From the NCBI GenBank assembly GCA_027858355.1, contig JAQICW010000733.1:1-24203 (forward strand): a stretch of 24,203 nt of DNA, given 5' to 3'. The notes beneath the pieces were generated by a model. That model was not told where the DNA came from. It did no database searches and saw only the letters and a program-made list of their open reading frames with translations. Source of the stretch: Desulfobacula sp. (GTDB lineage Bacteria; Desulfobacterota; Desulfobacteria; Desulfobacterales; Desulfobacteraceae). This document shows positions 17,248 through 24,203 of this stretch, in pieces; position 1 is the first letter of the stretch, and each line of letters begins with the position of its first letter. The position numbers and the translations under genes are program-made.

Positions 17248-18449
17248 ATTTTTGAAAATATTAATGCTGAGTTATTGCCACCAAACGCAACAGATTCAGA
17301 TATTGCAGCCTTGCATGACAGTTTTTGAGCCTTTTTAACAGGTGAACTTTCCAGAGCTTTATCCTTATTTGAAAAACCGATACTTGCCGGGATTTTTCTA
17401 TTGATAAGGTGATGTATGGTAAATACGGCTTCTATTGCACCGGCCGCTCCCAGTGTATGACCGGTATATCCTTTGGTTGAAAAATATGGAACATCAGGCA
17501 GAACCCTGGATAAAACCAAAGCTTCAACTTTGTCGTTATCTTTTGTTCCTGTGCCGTGGGCATTGATAAAGCCAATGTCGGATTTGTTCAGTCCGCTTTG
17601 TTTTATCGCTTGTCTCAGTGCTTTTTTAAGGCCTTGACCATCGGGTTTCGGGGCAGTCAGATGATATGCATCACACGCCGAACCATATCCTGAAGCAAAA
17701 CATTTGTGATGGGAAGACACTGAGGCTTTTTTGGGCACCGGTTCAAGAATCAGTGCAGCAGCCCCTTCACCAAGGTTTAGGCCGTTTCTTTTTTGATCAA
17801 ATGGTTTGCATGGATCTTTGTCAGTTATCATCAGGGAAATGAATCCATTATAGGTTACCTTACAAAGCTCATCCGTGCCACCTGCAATAACAAGATCACA
17901 TAGGCCTGCCTCTATCCATGAGGCCCCGATGCCAATGGCATCGGTTCCCGAAGCACAAGCATTGACAATAGACTGAGCAGGTCCTGTCAGCTCAAATTCT
18001 TTGACAACAGATGCGGCAGGATTACTGTTTAGAAATCGTTTTACAGGGTCCATACCAGGATTCTTGCCTTTTTTGTAATCAATGTAAAATTGATCATTAT
18101 TCAATGTGCAACCCACGGTTGTGCCCATGCAAACGCCGACCCGCTTGTTTTTAAGATTGCACGGGTCGATTCCGGCATTTCCCAGGGCCTGGTATACAGC
18201 GGCCAAGCCTAATTGTGCAGTTAATGTCAAGTCTTGGTTCTTTTGAGAAACTTGTGAGTTGAATTTATCAGCGATTTGGAAAACAGGATATTTAACCGGG
18301 TGATCTGTAAAAAACCGGTTGGGAAAAGAGATGTTTCTTACATTGGCAAACATATTGTTCATACATTCATCAATGTTCAGGCCAAGTGCACTGACTAAAC
18401 CAGTTCCTGTAACGCTCACCCTGATATTTTTAGTGTCTTTTTCCTTCAA
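17244..18449 (-). CDS. Beta-ketoacyl-ACP synthase (FabF-like)
   Basis: A 401-residue condensing enzyme with Cys165 in NACASGT, His298 in NAHGTGT and His331 in GYTGHTLGAAG. The start appears to be TTG at 18449, preceded by AGAGGA about 10 bases upstream; a GTG ten codons further in (18419) is a poorer alternative, since it would remove part of the first beta strand. It follows the LpxL-like gene by 47 bases and overlaps the exporter gene by 4 bases. It is the first KS in the transcription order, closest to the lyase and ligase genes, so a role in starter loading is possible but unproven. Confidence 0.88.
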   Translation of the reverse strand: MKEKDTKNIRVSVTGTGLVSALGLNIDECMNNMFANVRNISFPNRFFTDHPVKYPVFQIADKFNSQVSQKNQDLTLTAQLGLAAVYQALGNAGIDPCNLKNKRVGVCMGTTVGCTLNNDQFYIDYKKGKNPGMDPVKRFLNSNPAASVVKEFELTGPAQSIVNACASGTDAIGIGASWIEAGLCDLVIAGGTDELCKVTYNGFISLMITDKDPCKPFDQKRNGLNLGEGAAALILEPVPKKASVSSHHKCFASGYGSACDAYHLTAPKPDGQGLKKALRQAIKQSGLNKSDIGFINAHGTGTKDNDKVEALVLSRVLPDVPYFSTKGYTGHTLGAAGAIEAVFTIHHLINRKIPASIGFSNKDKALESSPVKKAQKLSCKAAISESVAFGGNNSALIFSKI

Positions 18450-18496
18450 TATACTTTAATCCTCTATGCCCTGACTGGCATTCGTTTTTTTTGTAT

Positions 18497-19432
18497 TCAT
18501 TCTTTTGGGTCAGCTTCCCACATATCATAAAAATTAAAAAACTGGTATGGATATTCTTGTACAAATAATTCCAGAGAGGTCACAAATTCCTGTACATATG
18601 GTTTGTACTTTTCTTTTTTTTTCCCAAGTTTGGCCGGGATATGGATGATATCGGAGATGTTCAATCCATAGCTGGCAGGGCCTGATTTGTGAGAATAAAG
18701 GATGACAACAGGCTTTTGCGTTATTGAAGCAATTTTCTGTGCACTGAAGGGAAATTGGGCATCTTTGCCAAGAAAACTAGTTTCAACACAAAGCTCTTTG
18801 TTCCCGAAAACTCTATCTCCCATGATGCACAGGATTTCATCATTTTTAAGCACATTTAGCATTTCAATGGTACCGCCAAGAAATTGTTCGGGATTAATAA
18901 TCTTAAATATATTTTTTGTATTGCCATGTTCAAAATAATGTTTGTCTATATCCTGATCGTTTCTGAGCATCAAAAGATTTACCGGTTTTTTAAGCATGGA
19001 AAGTGCAGACATGACAACCTGCCAGCACCCGGTATGAGACATAAGTAGAATAAAACCTGTATTCAAAGATTTGATTTTTGTTAGATCATTTGGGTTACCA
19101 AAAGAAAGCCGGATGGATTCCGGGCCGGATATACCGAGAATCGCTCTGTCTATAAGGACCTTGCCTAAATGAAGAATCAGCAGGTATCTATGGCATATCC
19201 TTTTAATGATACCTGAATTGGGGAATCTTTTTGAAAGGTATGGATCTGTTTTTCCCCTTACTGATGGGAAAAAAAGAGAGTAATAAGCTACAATAAAGTA
19301 TAAGAAAAAATAGGCTAGTTTTCGGCCCCCGAATTTCACCATAAAATAGAAAAAATTATGGCCGAATTTTGATCCGATGCTTTTACTATTCCATTTGATG
19401 TTGTTTTTATCTGTTATATTTTTATTTGGCAT
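18497..19432 (-). CDS. LpxL/HtrB-like acyltransferase
   Basis: A 311-residue protein of the lipid A biosynthesis acyltransferase superfamily, with a hydrophobic segment near 37-57 for membrane attachment. The catalytic His is in SHTGCWQ: His133, but the sixth position is Gln138 rather than the usual Asp or Glu of the HX4(D/E) motif. Further along, IMGDRVFG near 218-225 matches the family's second block. LpxL-like enzymes occur in aryl polyene loci and are thought to move the acyl chain onto a lipid acceptor. The start ATG overlaps the glycosyltransferase stop by one base (TAATG). Confidence 0.82.
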   Translation of the reverse strand: MPNKNITDKNNIKWNSKSIGSKFGHNFFYFMVKFGGRKLAYFFLYFIVAYYSLFFPSVRGKTDPYLSKRFPNSGIIKRICHRYLLILHLGKVLIDRAILGISGPESIRLSFGNPNDLTKIKSLNTGFILLMSHTGCWQVVMSALSMLKKPVNLLMLRNDQDIDKHYFEHGNTKNIFKIINPEQFLGGTIEMLNVLKNDEILCIMGDRVFGNKELCVETSFLGKDAQFPFSAQKIASITQKPVVILYSHKSGPASYGLNISDIIHIPAKLGKKKEKYKPYVQEFVTSLELFVQEYPYQFFNFYDMWEADPKE

Positions 19433-20592
19433 TATTTTTTACCCAAAATCGAGATGGCAGTGGCTATTAAAAAAATAGTGATAAAGGATAGAAAACTTAA
19501 AGCCGGTGCGATGATTAAAGATCCTAAGAACCATTCGAATAATCTATCCAGGCCTTGCTTCCCAATGGTTTCAAATGAAATATCCGTTAAAAAAGTATGG
19601 TTATGGGTTAAAAAATATCCTGTCTCAATGCAAAGAGCCGGAACAAAAGGTGGCATGCAGAACTGGCTTGTACCAATTGCAACCAGTTTGTTTAATCTAA
19701 AAAATCCCGTAACCATCAAAATAGCAAGGGTATGAACGGTAATTAAAGGTAAAGTTCCCAGGAAAATACCGATTGAACCGGACATGGCAATGTGAAATGG
19801 GGAAACATTATGGCCAAGAAAAAGCCGGATGGATTTTAAGGGTTTAAAAATTAAAAATGCAGGGGTATTGTTTTTTATGATTTTTTTATGGGGTATCGGT
19901 AAAAAGGATCTGAGGGTAAGCTTTGTATTTAAGTTTGTCAGTCTCAGGTTATCCCAAAAAAGGTTGAAATGGGAGATTCGCTTTTTAGGGGGTGGATAAT
20001 GAACGGATACATCAATGTCTTTAATTGCAACACCGGCCCAGGAAGCCTTAACCAGCACTTCAACTTCAAAAGAATAATGTTTTTCAGATAATGCAAGGTT
20101 CTCAAGTACGAATAATGGATATGCTCTGAACCCGGACTGGGTATCAGCGGTGAATTGTCCTGTCTGAACCCTGAACCAGAAATTGGAAAAACTTCTTCCA
20201 AATTTTGATGCTCCGGGAATGGAGGAAGAAGAAAGATCTCTTTTTCCTATGTATAAAGTCTTTGGGTCTTTATATATGGCTTTTTTGAATAATAAGAACT
20301 CTTCTGGCTTGTTCTGAAGATCAGCATCTATTGTTACCAGATGAGTCATCCCCTGTTTGGCGGCTTCTCTGGCAGCCGACATGATTGCAGCGCCTTTTCC
20401 ATAATTGCGATCATGGTGTATCACCTGAACATTGATATCTTTAAAAAGATCTTTTTTTAAATCAGTGCTGCCATCATCAATAACAAGAACATTTTCATGA
20501 ATTTTTTTGCAGCGTTTTATGACATTAAGGACAGTTTTTCCATGATTATATACAGGGATTACAATAAGTATTTTAGGTTGTGTTGCTGTCAT
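19432..20592 (-). CDS. GT2 glycosyltransferase fused to a DUF2062 membrane domain
   Basis: A 386-residue two-domain protein. Residues 1-230 form a GT-A glycosyltransferase with DDGS at 39-42, the metal-binding DAD at 89-91 and DTQSGFRAY near 149-157, as in dolichyl-phosphate mannose synthase-like enzymes. Residues about 255-385 are a DUF2062 domain with several membrane segments. It would transfer a sugar from a nucleotide sugar to a lipid-side acceptor at the inner membrane. In some aryl polyene loci a GT2 is fused to an acyltransferase; here the acyltransferase is a separate next gene overlapping by one base. It starts 9 bases after the lyase stop. Sugar and acceptor are unknown. Confidence 0.88.
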   Translation of the reverse strand: MTATQPKILIVIPVYNHGKTVLNVIKRCKKIHENVLVIDDGSTDLKKDLFKDINVQVIHHDRNYGKGAAIMSAAREAAKQGMTHLVTIDADLQNKPEEFLLFKKAIYKDPKTLYIGKRDLSSSSIPGASKFGRSFSNFWFRVQTGQFTADTQSGFRAYPLFVLENLALSEKHYSFEVEVLVKASWAGVAIKDIDVSVHYPPPKKRISHFNLFWDNLRLTNLNTKLTLRSFLPIPHKKIIKNNTPAFLIFKPLKSIRLFLGHNVSPFHIAMSGSIGIFLGTLPLITVHTLAILMVTGFFRLNKLVAIGTSQFCMPPFVPALCIETGYFLTHNHTFLTDISFETIGKQGLDRLFEWFLGSLIIAPALSFLSFITIFLIATAISILGKK

Positions 20593-20601
20593 TTGGAATG
20601 G

Positions 20602-22197
20602 CTACTTGCTGCTATAATAAATGGATAGATCATCAAAAAATTGGCTGGAAAAAAGGATTTTTCTGAATTTTACAAGACTGTCATGGAAGATGGTTGAATT
20701 ATCATATACATCAAAATTTTTATTGAGAAGCTCATAAATTTTTCTTGTACCATATCCAAGTTTGTCAGTATTTTTAAAGGACAGGGCCTGTAAATCGGCA
20801 AGGATTTCAAGGGTGATGATATGTTTAGCATTGCTGACCAGTCTGAATGCTTTTCTTGCTGCTATTGTTCCCATGCTGACGACATCCTGGTTTGTTGCAT
20901 TACATGAAATGGAGTTAACGCTCATGGGATTTGCAAGATTCCTGTTTTCCGCTGTAGTAGAGGTTGCAAGATATTGAGCCCCCATAAATCCCATGGCCAG
21001 CCCCGGCTCTCCAGCGATAAGATGTTCGGGCAGCCCTTCATTAAGGTTTTTATCAAGCAATTTATTCGTCCTTCTTTCAGACAGGTTGCATAATGTTGAC
21101 ATGGCAATACAAAGCACATCCATGGCAAAACTTATGCTCTGTCCGTGGAAGTTGCCGCCGTGTAGAATTTTTTTCTTTTCCGCAATGATAATAGGGTTGT
21201 CATTTGTTGAATTGGCTTCGGTTTCAATCGTTTTAACTGCATAATCAAGGGCTTCTTTAACCGGTGCCAGTATTTGAGGCGTACATCTTATTGAATAAAC
21301 ATCCTGAACATTAATAGTGGTTTCAAACACAAGAATATCACAACCGTTTTGCTTTCTGATCCTCTCATGCATATGTTCTCTTTTGGTGATATTTTGAGTC
21401 CCTTCATACAATTTTTTAATCTGGCTGGCGACGGCAATTTGACCGGGATGGGGTTTGACCTGATGCAGATCTTCATCAAAGGCATCGTCTATACCGCCGA
21501 AAATTTCAATTGCAAAAGCCGCATTGACACAGGCAATGTTTAAAAGCTTATTGGCACCAAACAATGTAAAAGCTGCTATACCGGTCATTGCAGCCGTGCC
21601 GTTCATCAATGCAAGCCCCTCTTTATAGCTGAGTTTAATGGGTTTTAATCCTGTTTGTTCAAGTGCTTTGGTGGCTGTTACAAGTTGCCGTTTTAAGTAA
21701 ACGTTACCCCTGCCAATAATAGCCAGAGACATATGAGCCAGATGGATTAAGTCTCCGGATGCACCGACACTTCCGCATTCAGGGATATAGGGAGCCAAGT
21801 CATTATTAATCATATCCCTTATCAGTTCAAGAAGCCTGACCCTGACACCCGAATGGCCTTTTACAAGTGTATTTAAACGGACGGCAAGAATTCCCAGAGC
21901 AATATAGGGCAATATGGGTGCCCCAAGACCTGCTGCATGACTGATAATAAGATTATCTTGCAGTGTTTCGATTTCCCTGTCATTTATTATCTTATTGCAC
22001 ATGGGGCCAAAAGAGGTGTTGACGCCATAAATAATTTTTTTATTTTTAATGGATTCTTCAAGAAAGTCTCTTGATTTTCTGCATTTTTCAAGGGCGTTGT
22101 CATCCAGTTCAACCCTTTTATCCCCAATTCCGATGGCCACAATATCTTTGTAATCCAGATCATTGCCCGTAAGAACAATAACAGGTCTTTTATCCAT
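20602..22197 (-). CDS. MIO-type aromatic amino acid ammonia lyase (probable tyrosine or phenylalanine lyase)
   Basis: A 531-residue member of the histidine/phenylalanine/tyrosine ammonia lyase family. Ala146-Ser147-Gly148 in GSVGASGDL would form the MIO cofactor, and Tyr57 in YGVNTSFG is the catalytic base. Selectivity positions read Ser86-His87 (SHAAG), like histidase. However, the position of the glutamate typical of histidases (NQED) is Gln437 in ATNQDVVSM, as in phenylalanine and tyrosine lyases. No hut genes lie nearby; the neighbours are a ligase and a polyketide locus. I infer release of coumarate or cinnamate as the starter acid, as in flexirubin and xanthomonadin type loci. Histidase activity is not excluded. 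Confidence 0.88.
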   Translation of the reverse strand: MDKRPVIVLTGNDLDYKDIVAIGIGDKRVELDDNALEKCRKSRDFLEESIKNKKIIYGVNTSFGPMCNKIINDREIETLQDNLIISHAAGLGAPILPYIALGILAVRLNTLVKGHSGVRVRLLELIRDMINNDLAPYIPECGSVGASGDLIHLAHMSLAIIGRGNVYLKRQLVTATKALEQTGLKPIKLSYKEGLALMNGTAAMTGIAAFTLFGANKLLNIACVNAAFAIEIFGGIDDAFDEDLHQVKPHPGQIAVASQIKKLYEGTQNITKREHMHERIRKQNGCDILVFETTINVQDVYSIRCTPQILAPVKEALDYAVKTIETEANSTNDNPIIIAEKKKILHGGNFHGQSISFAMDVLCIAMSTLCNLSERRTNKLLDKNLNEGLPEHLIAGEPGLAMGFMGAQYLATSTTAENRNLANPMSVNSISCNATNQDVVSMGTIAARKAFRLVSNAKHIITLEILADLQALSFKNTDKLGYGTRKIYELLNKNFDVYDNSTIFHDSLVKFRKILFSSQFFDDLSIYYSSK

Positions 22198-22238
22198 TAT
22201 TTTGGTTACCTTAAAATATTTTCACAAGGAGGATGATT

Positions 22239-23582
22239 TTAACGCAAATCAAAAAAAGTCATCCTTTTTCGTTTTTTATCAAATTGATACACTTTTTTAT
22301 CGGCTTGTTCCGTGCCAATGATTCTGATCTCGGGGACAACCCGGACTTTAGCTCTTAGAGTATCACTAATCCAGTTTTTGTCATGGTTTTCATCACAAAG
22401 GGCCACATAAAGTAAAATACGGTCAGTCCCATCTTCATTTTTTTTGACTTCAATATAGCCGCTATGAAATCTTCGATCTCCTTCGAGGCAGGCCAGAATT
22501 GCATTTGGAAAAACGGTTGTCCCTTTGTATTTTAACATCTGGTTTTTCCTGCCAATGATGGGTGCTATTCTTTTTGTGGTCCGACCACAAAAGCATTTTT
22601 CATTAATCAGGTATGAGATGTCCCCTGTTTTAAACCGTATCAAAGGCATTCCTGTTACCCCTAAGGGAGTCACGACAACTTCTCCTTTCTCACCGTCTTT
22701 AACCTGGCGTTCATCATTATCAAGAATTTCTGTAATATTCAATTCCGGTCTTAAATGTCCACCTCTTCGGGCTGAACATTCACAAAAGGTTGTCGCGATT
22801 TCAGATGAGGCATAGGTGGAAAATATCTTAGCGCCCCACATTTTTTCCAACTCACGGGCAATGGGAAGAAGATTTAAATTCTCGTCTTTAGTGGGTTCTC
22901 CTATGGCAATCAATTTTTTTATATGGGTTACAGCCGGCGTTTCATTATTTTCAACGGCATGCTGCCCAATTTTATACATCAAAGAGGGAACGCCGACGAT
23001 AGTAGTCGCATCTGCAAGTTTAATCAATTCCCAGTGCTGCGCAGCACTCCCCGAACCACCTCGTAATACCCTTGCTTTTAATTTTACACCGCCTAGAAAA
23101 TATGCAATCCCGGCCATGAAACACCGATCTATCGCAGCACAGATAAGCATCGTATCATTGTCATTTATCCCTGCCATGGCAAAGGCGAGTTCTTCATTAT
23201 ATGCCAGCCTTGAAAGATCGTTGGTTGTCTGGGAGATAATGGTCGGTATTGATCCTGATGTTGCCGAAGTCAGACAGACATCAACAATTTCTTTGTTGTC
23301 AACACATAAAAAATCTTTTGTTGAAAAGAGATCGTTTTTTTGTGTCAGGGGCAGATGTTCTATGTCTGAAAGCTGTTTGATTTGTTTTAAATCAATTTTT
23401 TTATCTTTGTATAGTTTCTTATAAAAAGGAGAGTTGTTCACTGTAAACTTCAGATGACGTAAAAAAAGTTTGGTTTGAATTTTCTTTACGTCATCTGCTT
23501 CAGCAAATTGAAGGTATGCATATTTTTTAGCTGAAAAATCAGTGATTACCGGGAGAGAAAAGAATGCCGCTGAATTTTTCAT
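22239..23582 (-). CDS. PaaK-type adenylate-forming ligase (phenylacetate-CoA ligase family)
   Basis: A 447-residue ANL enzyme of the PaaK / coenzyme F390 synthetase branch, which activates an aryl acid with ATP and passes it to a thiol. The nucleotide-binding motif SATSGSIPT is at 106-114. STYASSEIA, GEVVVTPLG and RFKTGDISY follow as in the family, and the C-terminal lysine-rich tail (KKRKRMTFF) fits the mobile A10 region. Cysteines in FCECSARRGGH and KCFCGR could bind a metal, as seen in some PaaK relatives. The gene lies 41 bases before the lyase start, so it probably activates the lyase product as CoA or ACP thioester. The thiol acceptor cannot be told. Confidence 0.86.
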   Translation of the reverse strand: MKNSAAFFSLPVITDFSAKKYAYLQFAEADDVKKIQTKLFLRHLKFTVNNSPFYKKLYKDKKIDLKQIKQLSDIEHLPLTQKNDLFSTKDFLCVDNKEIVDVCLTSATSGSIPTIISQTTNDLSRLAYNEELAFAMAGINDNDTMLICAAIDRCFMAGIAYFLGGVKLKARVLRGGSGSAAQHWELIKLADATTIVGVPSLMYKIGQHAVENNETPAVTHIKKLIAIGEPTKDENLNLLPIARELEKMWGAKIFSTYASSEIATTFCECSARRGGHLRPELNITEILDNDERQVKDGEKGEVVVTPLGVTGMPLIRFKTGDISYLINEKCFCGRTTKRIAPIIGRKNQMLKYKGTTVFPNAILACLEGDRRFHSGYIEVKKNEDGTDRILLYVALCDENHDKNWISDTLRAKVRVVPEIRIIGTEQADKKVYQFDKKRKRMTFFDLR

Positions 23583-23594
23583 AAGTATTTTATA

Positions 23595-24203
23595 TTAAAG
23601 CTTTCCAAGACTTTCTTTGGCATATTTTTGTAATTTCATGCTAGAACTATTTTCAATTATTTCTGTTAAAGTCTGCTTATATTCTGTCATTCCGGATGAA
23701 GCCAGGGCCTTGCACATCCAGGCCATAGTATCTGTATAATTTCGATCCATTGACGACGTCAGTTTATATCCCTTCAGCAGTTCATCATTAACTACATCAA
23801 AAAGTTTTTTTTCAGAAAAATGATTTCTGCAAATTGATTTTGCCGCATCTCTTTTAAGGGCAAAATTATCTGATCGCAGCATATTGATGTATTTGTTAAT
23901 TTCTGGAGAAAGGCTTGGATCACTATTCGTAGTATCGTTTATCAATTTATTTTTTTCTGCGTATTCTGATATTAAAGAAAGGCTCTGTTTTGCATATTTT
24001 TTAAGTTTATCACTGGTTGCTGTTTGAATGATTTTTTCAAGTGTAGGTGCATAATTCTCAGATCCTGATGCGGCCAGTGCTTTACACATCCATGACATTT
24101 CATCGATATGGTCACTGTTTAGGCCTTTGCTATTGTATTCGTTTAATAATTTGTCATTAATAACATCATAAAGCCTTGGATCGGTAATACCTGATCGTGT
24201 AAT
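23595..24203 (-). CDS. HEAT-like repeat protein, 5' end beyond the window
   Basis: At least 202 residues of an open frame that continues off the right edge; the ATG at 24098 is internal, since the upstream codons still match the repeat. Two near-copies of a unit of about 128 residues are visible. Each has (L/F)YDV-type and NDxLLxxY helices, then MxWMCKALAxSG, then xxLxxIIxxxxSxKLxKYAKxSL. Such alpha-helical repeats are protein-binding scaffolds. It stops 12 bases before the ligase start, so it may be co-transcribed with the locus. No catalytic motif is seen. Its role in the pathway is unknown. Confidence 0.75.
   Translation of the reverse strand: MTRSGITDPRLYDVINDKLLNEYNSKGLNSDHIDEMSWMCKALAASGSENYAPTLEKIIQTATSDKLKKYAKQSLSLISEYAEKNKLINDTTNSDPSLSPEINKYINMLRSDNFALKRDAAKSICRNHFSEKKLFDVVNDELLKGYKLTSSMDRNYTDTMAWMCKALASSGMTEYKQTLTEIIENSSSMKLQKYAKESLGKL

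Noticed and set aside
20602..22197. Reading the lyase as HutH of histidine degradation
   Set aside because: There are no hutU, hutI or hutG genes nearby, the histidase glutamate is replaced by Gln437, and the neighbours are a ligase and polyketide genes.
22816..23424. Plus-strand open frame of 202 codons
   Set aside because: It is antisense to the PaaK-like ligase, whose motifs are clear; a shadow frame.

Overview
The window is an AT-rich stretch of bacterial DNA. It is dominated by one large biosynthetic locus, all on the minus strand, running from about 23.6 kb down to 1.4 kb. The combination of FabF-like ketosynthases, B12-type radical SAM enzymes, a DUF4823-like lipoprotein and the codon and base usage suggests a Gram-negative, probably anaerobic member of the Desulfobacterota (the former Deltaproteobacteria). 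That placement is inference: no marker gene is present.

Layout in the direction of transcription (right to left). A HEAT-like repeat protein runs off the right edge (23595-24203). Next come a PaaK-type acyl activating enzyme and an MIO-type aromatic amino acid ammonia lyase, a GT2 glycosyltransferase fused to DUF2062, an LpxL-like acyltransferase, a ketosynthase (KS), an MMPL/RND exporter, a CrtI/RetSat-like FAD oxidoreductase and a second KS (down to 12073). A 1.4 kb gap follows, carrying one unrelated plus-strand lipoprotein gene. The second block (10675 to 1398) starts with FabG behind a good Shine-Dalgarno sequence and a candidate promoter. It continues with a third KS, a PlsC-like acyltransferase, a hotdog thioesterase, a fourth KS, a short Cys-less KS homologue (chain-length-factor type) and three translationally coupled radical SAM proteins with B12-binding-type N-terminal regions. 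At the left edge, on the plus strand, lie an IS91-family transposase and, just upstream of it, an RNA-like element that matches group II intron domain V.

How the genes may work together (inference). The lyase would deaminate tyrosine or phenylalanine to a cinnamate-type acid and the PaaK-like enzyme would activate it as starter. Four KSs plus the chain-length factor, with FabG, would extend it into a polyene. The acyltransferases, glycosyltransferase and MMPL exporter would attach it to a lipid or glycolipid and move it to the cell envelope. This is the logic of aryl polyene, flexirubin and xanthomonadin loci. The unusual part is the added redox and radical chemistry (a CrtI-like FAD enzyme and three radical SAM enzymes). 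That combination recalls the gene sets proposed for anammox ladderane lipids and related clusters in sulfate reducers. No acyl carrier protein and no dehydratase is encoded here, so the locus probably continues beyond the right edge or borrows these from elsewhere.
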